Shown here one piece after another: positions 52,974-62,765 of a DNA stretch of 64,000 bases. The first letter of the stretch is position 1. Each line of letters opens with the position of its first letter. The position numbers and the translations under genes are program-made. The DNA is taken from assembly GCA_019828595.1 (NCBI GenBank), contig JAHQRK010000012.1:2108001-2172000 (forward strand). Reading direction: 5' to 3'. Under the pieces are notes generated by a model. That model saw only the letters and a program-made list of their open reading frames with translations. It did not search any database and was not told the DNA's origin. Source of the DNA: Aphanomyces cochlioides. Lineage: Eukaryota > Oomycota > Saprolegniomycetes > Saprolegniales > Verrucalvaceae.

Positions 52974-54136
52974 TCAACACTTGGCATCGGGACGACTTGG
53001 GTTTTTGTCGAGATGCCACAACAGACCACCCACAAGGAGGGAGAGACTCCACAAGGAAGTCGTCAAAAATACCAACAAGTACATCACAAGCGACAAGTGA
53101 ACGTCCACAAGGTCATCGACTCGAGCGTCATGGTTAGCAACGTCTTTCATTTCTTCTTCTTCCACCACAACACTCGGTCCATTCGCCAGCGTAGCCGTGA
53201 TACAATGACCACCATGAAATTCAAACAAGAGATGGCTCATCGCTGGCGGTGGGATTTGTCGGAGTTCATCCATGTGCTCGCTCCTACATGAGAGAGGTGA
53301 GAGGATGTCGACGTGGAGAGGGGGTCTTACCACGTATGACAAAAGTTGGAGAACGCCGCGCGAGCTGCCATGCGGATATCTAAGTGTCGATCGTGGATCG
53401 CATTGTGCAACAAGTCTCGAATATGATCGAAGTAGGGTTCCAGCTCGACTTTCGTCCATGATCCGAGGACAATACCCACTTGCCTCAAAATGAGACACTG
53501 GACGCTCACTACAACAACATCAATCCATGGACAATCCATCCTCGTCCTACCTGAGTGGCACGCATCATAATAATCGAGGATGGGGAGCAAGTCGTACCGA
53601 GACTTGCTCGACATCATGTCTAAGCAGGTCTCCACAGACTGCCAGAGCATCTGGTCAACCAGCTTCCATTCGGATAAGTTGGTGTTCGCCACCCTTTCTT
53701 CCATATTGCGTCTTCTCATCTTCCGTCCCGCGTTCAAAAGGGGAACCACCACTTGGTCCGCGAATGGACGGAAATAGACGCCCAGCACCGTCACGAACAT
53801 GACCAACAGGGCGCACGTCGTCTGGATCGTGTCCGTGTGCCAAGACGGCAACAAGTTCTCTGCCATGGGGCCTACACAATCCATGAGCGCGTCGACGTGG
53901 AAAAAGACGCTCACCGCCAGAGGAAGCAATGAATCTACAACGGTCGTCTCGTTGGACTCACACGGCGTTTCTTCAAAAGCGTCTCGCACAGCCTTCAGTT
54001 GTGGCTTCTTCGCAAAGACCCAGGCCTCTTGTAAGGAAAGCGTCTCACAGCAGGCAGCAACCAACACACAGCGGTGGTGAGTACGCCATAAGGATCCAAT
54101 TCTGGTGATCATCCGGATAATACCATGCACAGCCAT
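52974..54136 (-). CDS. CLASP/TOG-domain-like protein
   Basis: Frames suggest exons encoding HEAT/TOG-like helices. CALLVMFVTVLGVYFRPFADQVVVPLLN resembles the CLASP TOG helices that contain HLSxxLGxxFDxxAExIVPxLFNL-type patterns. YFDHIRDLLHNAIHDRHLD and IRMAARAAFSNFCHTW fit the next HEAT pair. Between them lie MLWQSVETCLDMMSSKSRYD and VQCLILRQVGIVLGSW. The C-terminal piece (MSHLLFEFHGGHCITATL, VDVHLSLVMYLLVFLTTSLW) is less like CLASP. CLASPs track microtubules and regulate dynamics; the gene is short for the family, so it may be truncated or split. The start is uncertain: the first Met (54136) would place the TATCCGGATA site inside the coding sequence. Confidence 0.5.
54110..54120. promoter_or_regulatory. 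CATCCGGATAA site before the M20 gene
   Basis: One copy of the palindromic motif lies 31 bp upstream of the amidohydrolase start at 54151 and within or beside the 5' end of the opposite CLASP-like gene. Confidence 0.55.
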
Positions 54137-54150
54137 TCAAAAACAATCTC

Positions 54151-55368
54151 ATGGGCATTGAAGACGTCCTGCGGGAATTCCGCCGCGAATTGCATACCTT
54201 CCCTGAACTTGGCTTCAAGGAATCGCGCACGCATCGCCGCATCAAAGAGATTTTGACGCAACATGCTGGAATTCCTGAGGAAGCCATGAAGCCGTGTGCT
54301 GGAACTGGGCTTGTCATTGACATTAAGTCGACGTCGACAGTTCCTACCGACTCGAAGATCGGCGTATCGTGCGTGGCATTCCGCGCGGATATTGACGCCC
54401 TGCCAATGACCGAGAACAATCCTCATCTGCCCTATCGCTCGCAAAATGCACAATGTGCGCACATGTGCGGTCATGATGGACACACTGCGACTCTCGTGGG
54501 TCTTGCAATTGTGCTCTACCCGCGTCGACACCTCCTTCCTCAAGGCACCACCGTTCGTTTACTCTTCCAGCCTGCCGAAGAAGGTCCTGGTGGTGCTCTT
54601 CCTATGATCGCAGATGGTTGTCTCGACGGTGTTGACGAGGTCTACGGCTATCACAACTATGGATTCCCTCTCGGCAATCTCCACGTCCGCACCGGCCCCA
54701 TCATGGCCCACGAGCAAGAGTTCACGATTGAAATCCAAGGCAAAGGTGGCCATGGCTCTGCGCCCCAACTCTGCGTCGACCCAATTATCATTGCCACTCA
54801 AGTCGTGAATGCTCTGCAGACTGTCGTGAGCCGCAGCCTCTCCCCCTACGCGAGTGCTGTCGTTTCTGTCACGACGCTTCATTCGGGCGAGACTACCAAT
54901 GTGATTCCTTCTATGGCGACTCTCGGTGGCACCATGCGGGATTTTGATCCTGCCGTGGCAAAGTCACTTCGTACACGGATGGAAGCAATTGTCCATGATA
55001 CTTGCCACATGCATGGGGCCACGGGCATTGTCAAAATCCATGAGAGCTATCCAACAGTTATCAACGCCCCTGAACAGACCAAGATTGTGCAAGAAATTGC
55101 ATCCTCAGTGTTTTCCACAGTGTCTGAAGATGGACTGCCAATGATGGCTGCAGAAGACTTTTCGTACTTCTTGCAAGAGAGACCAGGGTGTTTCTTTTTC
55201 CTCGGGACGAAAGAGCAAGGTGAGACGCAACACCGCGATTTGCATTCAGACACGTACGACTTTAACGACAAGGTCCTTCCACTGGGAGTGCAGATGTTTG
55301 TCAAATTGGTCGAGCATCGATTTGCGTGTGAGATACTAGCGACTGGGCAAATGTTCTCTGAGATGTAG
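54151..55368 (+). CDS. M20-family amidohydrolase (ILR1/hippurate hydrolase-like)
   Basis: 405-residue, intronless zinc peptidase-fold enzyme that cleaves N-acyl amino-acid amides, such as auxin conjugates in plants or hippurate in bacteria. The start MGIEDVLREFRRELHTFPE carries the family's HTFPELGF block. Metal-ligand motifs: AFRADIDALPM, CAHMCGHDGHTATLVG (His/Asp/Cys) and PAEEGPGGALPMIADG. Then GFPLGNLHVRTGPIMAHEQE, the lid-domain GKGGHGSAPQLCVDPI, TLGGTMRDF and the late metal-region MMAAEDFSYFLQERPG with FFFLGT. The C-terminus is CEILATGQMFSEM, slightly extended. There is no signal peptide. In-family substrate cannot be chosen from sequence. It is convergent with the USP gene, stops 16 bp apart. 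Confidence 0.92.
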   Translation: MGIEDVLREFRRELHTFPELGFKESRTHRRIKEILTQHAGIPEEAMKPCAGTGLVIDIKSTSTVPTDSKIGVSCVAFRADIDALPMTENNPHLPYRSQNAQCAHMCGHDGHTATLVGLAIVLYPRRHLLPQGTTVRLLFQPAEEGPGGALPMIADGCLDGVDEVYGYHNYGFPLGNLHVRTGPIMAHEQEFTIEIQGKGGHGSAPQLCVDPIIIATQVVNALQTVVSRSLSPYASAVVSVTTLHSGETTNVIPSMATLGGTMRDFDPAVAKSLRTRMEAIVHDTCHMHGATGIVKIHESYPTVINAPEQTKIVQEIASSVFSTVSEDGLPMMAAEDFSYFLQERPGCFFFLGTKEQGETQHRDLHSDTYDFNDKVLPLGVQMFVKLVEHRFACEILATGQMFSEM

Positions 55369-55384
55369 CCGACGTATGATCGTG

Positions 55385-58300
55385 TTAACTAATGACGCAC
55401 CGTGATGCATCCGATTCTTGAAGCAATGCTGCAATGTCTTCGTCGCTGACAGGTGAACTCCCGTTCACAGGAAATACTTCTTGAATCGGAAGTGACTTCA
55501 TGTCGCGTCGGATGTAGAAGAGGATGTACGCTGACGGACTCACGACGTCCTTTTCATCAATATCGCGGCACAAGTGGTCGTTGAAGCATTTCCACTTCTT
55601 GTCACTTTCACTGAAGACATTGGCCACATAATGGCCACCCCCAAGCGCGCCAATGTGGTTCACCACTGCATACAAGTCGTAGACAGCGTATTTGTTTTTG
55701 GCAACCCGTCCCCCGAGAAATTGCCAATATTGGAGTCCCGATTTCGTGCTTGTTTGAACTAAGTAATCTTGGAGATCGAGACCTTTGAGTGGGAAATGCA
55801 CAAAGTTTCGCAACTTTCTTCGACTTGTAGTGGTGTATTGGAAGCGCTTCAGTTGGATGATCAGTAGAGGTGGTAATCGCCACAAGTCCATCTTCTTTGT
55901 AGACGGGGTTAGACTCTTGCATCGGCTGCAATAAGCCTATCGCCAACCAAGGGAATTCAATCCAGTTTGCAAGTTTCCTTACCTCGTCGATAAGTTCGCT
56001 GGCTGTGAAATCTTTTAAACACGAGTCAATGCTCAAAACTGCTTCGACTTTGGTTTGGTATTGTTGAAAACTATCATGCACCTATTTCGATGATAAATAC
56101 ATGCCATACGCATAAAACTACTTCAACTTTGCTGGCTTCGGTCGAGTCGTAATCTTCTGCCATTGTTTGAATATCCCAATCGATTGCAATGGTTTCTCGC
56201 CCACAAACTTGCAGGAGGTAGTCGGGGTGGCTGCTAATCAAACAACCTCGGCATCCGCTGTACCAAGGACAGCGAGAACATGCCATGCCATCCATCGTGA
56301 CGAGGCGCAGGCAAAATCCAAAACGGGTGTACTCTATGGAAACGATTATACAGGTCAATTGGTAAAGAAATACCGAGATGGGTTCCCAAAGCGATAGTTG
56401 ATACATCACTTGGGAGAAGGTCTGTGTGATGGATTTGAACAGGATTAGGTAATTGGGACCAATGAAAAATTCGTCGCAAGCGATGCCAAACATAGGAGTA
56501 CAACCGATATCCAGTTGTTCGTTGGGGAATGATTGGTACAACAAGTGGAGTACCAAAGAGTCGAAGAACATGAGGATCGGTGAAATAGACTGTGGCATTC
56601 TCCATGCGTCGATGAACCAAGTTCACGTAAACTTGTTGGCCAGCGTATTGAACCAATCGAGTGCGTGAGTACCTGCATGAGTGAGAACACATGAACATTC
56701 CATAATGAACTTACCCAAAATCTTTCTTTCCAGTCCAAAATGCAATATCATACGTGCCATTGTCGTTGCAGGCCGTGATTCTCGCGTGTGATGGAACAGG
56801 GCTTCGATCGTTTTGAACTCCAACAGCATCACCCACTTGTAGTTTAGTTTCTGATGGCGGGCCTTGGATTGTATCTTCTTCCAATTGATATACGATAATT
56901 TGCTCTTCGTCTTTGATTTGGCTTAGCTTGTGATTATCTGTGTAAGTGGTGTGGATCACATGGTCGCGACTGTTTATGCACGCAACAATAGTGGGTGATG
57001 CACTGGATAGCCCGTTGGCAACAGCAGCTTTTATATCTGCAATTAATCCTTCTCGTTTTAATTCGAGTGTACAGCGCATGGGAGCTCGACCATCGAAAAA
57101 TACCACAGTTACTACAATCAGCCGAGTTTCGCTTTCATGCAAGGGGAGCTACATGTGTTAAATCAATTTAATATTGGTGCTTACTTGAAGAAATGTAAAA
57201 GGTTCAAAGGATGCAGATTGGTGGTGGCAGGTGTTGCAGCTCAGCAACGACTTGTATTGGCCCATAAATAGTGCTACGATAATCGACACTTCCCGTTTTA
57301 GATAATTCTGCCACCATTCATCAGCCACTACAGTGTCACATCTCCCATCACTGTCAGGCTGCTCAACTGGGGCCGGCATTTCTTTGACTCGATTCAGATC
57401 TTCGCTCAAACCACTCAATAAAAACGCCAACAATTCTTGAGAGTCGTGCTGGTCATAATTGTCAAATTGTCGATTAAATTTGGCCAACGCGTTTCGGAAT
57501 TGTAGGGGCGACAGATTTTTCTTGTTGGTACTCCAAAGAGAGCTAAGCAAGTTTCCAAATGCGACAGCCAGCTTTCCCTGTAAAAGGTGAGTCACTTTCT
57601 CCGTTTGTAAACTCACCTGTGTCCCCAACTTATTCGTAACGTTGAGATCATAACGATAATGCCCACTTCGAAAGTAATCGCACAAAAGTCTAGAGTGGCT
57701 CAAACACTGGATAGCGCTGCTCATGTAACAAGTATTTCCTAAATTGTCAAGCCCAACGAGTCCGTATGAATATGACTTTAGACTTGTTTCGGCATCCTTA
57801 ACATTTTCATCGTCCTTCTACAAAAAAGTTAAATTGAAGCGAAAATTGTCGCCCATACCTGCGATAGTGGCCAGGATCCATCAGATTCTTGGATTTCAAC
57901 AATCAATACAGAATCTTGACTAAGTTGTGCATATGGTAATGAGTTTTCTGGTAGGAGCACCTAATCGTAGCTAATTAATTTGCAAATATGAATTTCAGAT
58001 ACTTTTGACACAGAGTTAGAGCTCCACAGTCTCGTTTTCTTGTCGCGAATAATTAATACATGACAACAGTCTCGCAAGATAGAGGCCACGGAGCTGTGTT
58101 GCCGAACAATGACTTCCTCGCCGGATACTGTGGTATCTCCTTTATTATCCGTGCGACCAACACGCAACACCAGTGGATATAGCTCCAATTCCATACTGGA
58201 TAAGTACGTGCGGGAAAATGATGGCCCCCCACCATACCACTGAGTTAGCGTGATGTAAACAGGCTCCGGGATCAACTAAATGACATCAGTTCTTACCCCA

Positions 58301-59866
58301 GGGAGGAAAACGTACATGAAAATGCTGTCCAACAACCATATCCAGTTTAAGGCGTCGACTACCGTGGCGATACTGGAGGCTCCAATTCCTTATCGGACCC
58401 GGCCGTGCAGTAGATTCAATTGGAAGGGCATGATGTAATCCTGATAATTGAACGATGTCCAAAGGCAATGTAGGAAAGGGTAAAAGTCCTCCCTTTGTGC
58501 CATTCAAGGGATGAAAATCACTGTACCCACACCACTTGTACCACCAGGCTGTGTCGAGCAAGAACCAAACCTATCGTAGTTTAAAATCATAGTCTGCAAT
58601 TGCAAATACATGAGACTGATTTGGCTTCTCGTATTCGAGCCAACGCGATTCAGCGATAATTTTCTCAATACAAGGATCCTTGGGCTTCAAACAAAAGTCG
58701 AAATGGCTACACATCGCTACTGTTAATTGTTCGGAGAGTTGATTCATTGATGGTAATTCCATGGCGAGGAAATGTTCCTCAGTTATGTTATCAAAGCCAG
58801 AGCCGGTCACCTAAAAGACATATTTATTCCATGCAGGAATGGGAGTGAAACCTCTGTGGTGCTGTCGGTTAATCCCAAGTGTGTGGCATTCAGTGATGTC
58901 AGTCTTCCGTTCACTTGGGCAATTTCAAATAGAAATGATCGCTTTGAATCTGAGGTCCCCCGCGCAACTTTGGAAAGTATGGTGCAAAATTGTGTAAAAT
59001 CGATTTTGTCGCCGAGGTAAATCGTCATCAGCTCACAAACGCCAGTTGATACATGCGGCATCAGTACGTCTGATACGAAAACAGTAGTCTCTAATTTCAA
59101 ACGCCCACTTAAGACGCGTTGGAACCATTTCTCCAGGCCGCATATTTCTTCCATGGTCAAGTGCGTGCTGGATCGGATTTGCTCGCGAATGTACACAACG
59201 TTGTATCGATTTTGCAATTCTTGAATTGCTTGGTTTGGTTTTCGGCCGACGTGGAGTGCGATTTTCCTTATCCATGTAAAGAGAAAGGCTGGTTCTTTTG
59301 CTTGGAACATCGCAGCGAAGTCTTTGTAGCCCAGTGCTGGTGGCGTCTAAGCAAATTTGTGTAAATATATTCTTACAGCTACTAACCTGGGTTGACGAGG
59401 CGAAGGTTGAGTTCAATAAGCTGTCAGCATCAGGTAATCCTCGAACACCGAAGATGACGGTGACAAATCGCTCAAGGATATCACGCTGCAGTTGGCCAGT
59501 GTCGTTTAAATCATATATTGCAAATAGAAGCTTGCACTGACTCTCCTCGAAGTTGGTTTTGATGTATGTGTTTGTACTTTGGGTGAGGTCAAGTGCTGAC
59601 AATAATTCACTCCATTGCAGCAATCCTGAGTGTTCAGTATTGAGTACGTCAAATAGACGTTCTCCAAGTGTCTTTGGCAATCGAGGAAATGCACTTAAGA
59701 CCATTCCACGAAACGTTTCCTTGTCCATGCCGTGCTGACGTTGAGCATTGCGATTCACCGACGTGACTCGGCGAAATCCTTCACGGAGGCGCTCCAATTC
59801 TTCCAGACCAGTGTCTGCGGTCTCAAAAGTCAGACTGCCAATGGAAATAAACTCGGTATTCCCCAT
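55385..59866 (-). CDS. USP32: USP32-like EF-hand/DUSP deubiquitinase
   Basis: Long multi-exon gene in USP32 order. The N-terminus is MGNTEFISIGSLTFETADTG, which aligns with the start region of animal USP32. EF-hand-type blocks follow: LFDVLNTEHSGLLQWSELLS and LFAIYDLNDTGQLQRDILE. A DUSP-like block has WWYKWCGYSDFHPLNGTKGG and VYITLTQWYGGGPSFSR. The USP domain has the catalytic Cys at 57728-57730 in VGLDNLGNTCYMSSAIQCLS, and later FNRQFDNYDQHDSQELLAFL, LLIIQLKRFQYTT, GALGGGHYVANVF (His), and CFNDHLCRD. The C-terminus is SDASRCVIS. A hydrophobic ORF further upstream (SIVVTLAYFLLWWLFWRL) was not included; the MGN start is preferred because it is the family N-terminus. GTATCCGGATAA sits 76 bp upstream. 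Many short introns, not all mapped. Confidence 0.85.
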
Positions 59867-59941
59867 TCTTGACGTGTGAAGATGATCGACGCCAAAAAGT
59901 GTGCGCCGCCTGCGACGCGAATCCAAAATACGAGGGGCAAT

Positions 59942-59982
59942 GTATCCGGATAATGGGACACATTCATCCCATCCGGAAGATG
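59942..59982. promoter_or_regulatory. TATCCGGATAA sites upstream of USP32-like gene
   Basis: GTATCCGGATAA at 59942-59953 and CATCCGGAAG at 59972-59981 precede the chosen USP start by 76 and 106 bp. If the longer reading were right they would be within coding sequence, which supports the shorter start. Confidence 0.55.
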
Positions 59983-60428
59983 TCCATGACATGCTTCCAT
60001 CATCGAAGAATTCTGCACCTTTTGTCTTGCAGGCCAAACATTAAACGCCAGAAAAGCCACCACAGCAAAAAATAGGCCAGAGTTACGACAATGCTCTTGC
60101 AAGTTGATCGGAAGTCACGTTGGCTGCACTGTCGACGAATTTTCAACGTCAGCGATTTGAATCTAATGTGGAGGGCGTGGACTCCAGAGTGAGGGACATA
60201 CCTACATGTGAATATTTTGCTCAACAGCAGTAAGGTCACATGAATCTTCTTTGTCCTTTCTTCGCCGCCACGGGATTCGACCCCTCGCAGAACTTGGATG
60301 GCCTTTTTCTCGCGCGCAAATTGAAAACTGACCAAATCAGTTTCCATGTAACTGCATCAACCAATCAAATTGCAGGATACAACAATTGGGTTGGGCCAAC
60401 CACCACTCATCAAAGGACCACCCGGTGC

Positions 60429-62516
60429 ATGCTCTTACGCCGCCTGCGACTTGCAAACTCCTCATTCTTTTGTCCAGCCACCAGTTATAGAAGCATTACC
60501 ATGAGCGTAGAAGACAAATTTGACGGAGAAATCATCAGTGAAGGCCGTGCAAAGATCCTCTTTCCCAAAGGCAACCAAGTGTTTTACAACAAAGTCCAAG
60601 TGTTGAACCGTGACTTGTCTATCGCTGTGATCAATCAGTTTGCACAGGAACGCGCCAAAGAGGCCATCCTTAAGCAACGCAAGCGAGAAAAGAATGACGA
60701 AGTCCCAACGGATGAGGAAGTCGCAGCGTATGTCCGCGACAACGCCGAGACAAAGGGTCTGAAGATTTTTGAAGCTTTGGCTGCCAGTGGTCTCCGCTCC
60801 ATTCGCTATTTCCAGGAAATTGAAGGCGTTCAGTCCATTCTCGTCAATGACTTGGATCCAGCTGCTGTCATTTCCATCAAGCGCAACATTGCCGTACACG
60901 TTGAGACTCATGGATCGTGCTTACTGTTGTTTATAGTACAATCAATTGAGCACCGACAAGCTCATCCCAAATGAAGACGATGCCACTGCTGTCATGTACA
61001 GCCACCGAAAAGAAGCAGACAACTTTGACGTGATTGATTTGGATCCTTACGGCTCGGCCTCCATCTTTTTGGACGGCGCTGTCCAAGCCATTGCTCACGG
61101 CGGTCTTCTCTGCGTCACATGCACGGATATGCCTGTTCTGTGTGGCAAAGATCCCGATGTACGACTTACTGGTTGCTTCACCGTTAAAATGGTTGATAGG
61201 TCTGCTTCTCTCGCTATGGTGTCGTGCCGTACAAGTCGAATTACCTCCACGAGAATGCCTTGCGCATGGGTTTGTGTCCTCCTCAACATTGCAGCATAAT
61301 TTATTCCTAGTTCTCCATGCAATCGAGTCGGCTGCCGTTAAATATCAAAAGCATATCGTACCCATTTTATCGTGCAGCATTGACTTTTATGTCCGCGTCT
61401 TTGTCCGTGTGTACAAGTCGCCAGTGAATGTCAAAGCGTCGATGACCAAGCAATCCTATGTCTTCCAGGTGAGTCAGGAATCTTGTATTTTTCTTGACGC
61501 GGGCCTTCTAGTGCACTGGCTGTGATAGTTTCCATCTCCAACCTTTGGGCAAATTTAACGGCAAGACATACCATGCATCCCATGTCGTATGCCTATCATT
61601 CCAAGTGTCGCATCATCTCACTCCTTTGTGCGTAGGATTCAAGTGTAGTTGGCGATGGTACGTGCGATCAATGCGGCCGTCGCTTCAAGATGTCCGGTGC
61701 GACAATTTGTTTCCATCGAATATCGTCCTGACTGGTCTTGTAGGCCCGATTTGGTCGGCGCCAATGCACAACAAGGAATTGGTGCTCAAGATCCGAGAAA
61801 GCGTCCTCAAGAATGCTGAGAAATACCCGACGAAGGATCGCCTCCATGGCCTCCTCACGTCTGTTTCTGAAGAAGTGCAAGATGCCCCTCTCTACTACAC
61901 GCTTCCTGGTTTGTCCAAGACCTTGCACTGCCAGCAACCTCGCATGGACGTACGACTCAAGGAAGTTACGCCGTCTGACGGATGTATCTGTAGCAAATCC
62001 AAGTGGCATTGATCAATGCTGGCTACGAAGTGTCACAATCCCATAAAGTTCCAGAAGCTCTGAAGACAAACGCGCCAAACCACGTCGTTTGGGATATCAT
62101 GCGCAGCTGGGTCAAGAAGCATCCTATCCACAAGAAGGTAGTCAACTTTTGATGCCCTCTGGTATTAATCATGACTTGAACCTAGCGAGAAAATGACGAC
62201 GACATTGGTTCTAAGATCTTGGCCAAGGAGCCAGCATTTGAAGCCCAGTTTTCGGTAATCATCGCTCGTCTTGGTCATTGTAGTAGTGATCATGTACTTG
62301 TAGGGAAAACGTCCCTCTGTCGATAAGGAAAAGGCCCTTCGTTTCCCCAAGAACCCTGAAGCGAACTGGGGACCAAAGAGTCGTGCGCGAGGCTTAACTG
62401 GAAGCGAGTTGGCCAGCGTTGTCGGTATGAACATAGTATCTTCACATGGTCACGGCTTGAATTGTCTAGAAGAACGACAAGAACCGGAAGGCAAAAAGCC
62501 CAAGTTGGAAGAATAA
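60429..62516 (+). CDS. TRM1: tRNA (guanine-26,N2-N2) dimethyltransferase
   Basis: SAM-dependent enzyme that makes m2,2G26 in tRNA. The core has [56 protein letters not shown] and [13 protein letters not shown], then [14 protein letters not shown]. The zinc ribbon [18 protein letters not shown] spans an intron (G|GTGCGACA...TTGTAG), then [19 protein letters not shown] and [18 protein letters not shown]. The end is GKKPKLEE at 62516. At least six short introns; the first joins NIA to [16 protein letters not shown]. Two in-frame starts exist: 60429 ([20 protein letters not shown], mitochondrial-presequence-like) and 60501 ([15 protein letters not shown]). TRM1 in yeast uses alternative starts to serve nucleus and mitochondria, so both may be used. 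Confidence 0.93.
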
Positions 62517-62765
62517 AGGTCTGCAATGTCATAAACAAAGAGGCGTGTTTTGATGCGATGTCGCTGCCCCGTATTGAGTCTTCCCATAGAGTACAGCATG
62601 TCGTCGTCGTCATCTTCATGAACCCATCTTGGGTCTCGTTGAAGTCGTCTTGATGAATATTTTATTCAAATTTCAACTCTTATACTTGAAGTTTGTATGC
62701 AAATTTGCTCATTGATAAAAAACAATGAGGTCACGAGGATTTGGTTGACAACGAAATCTTTCCAC

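Noticed and set aside
60000..60347. A hydrophobic minus-strand frame upstream of the USP32-like gene (contains SIVVTLAYFLLWWLFWRL).
   Set aside because: It would place the TATCCGGATAA site in coding sequence, and the family N-terminus starts at the MGN downstream. It may be the 5' flank of the divergent TRM1 gene.
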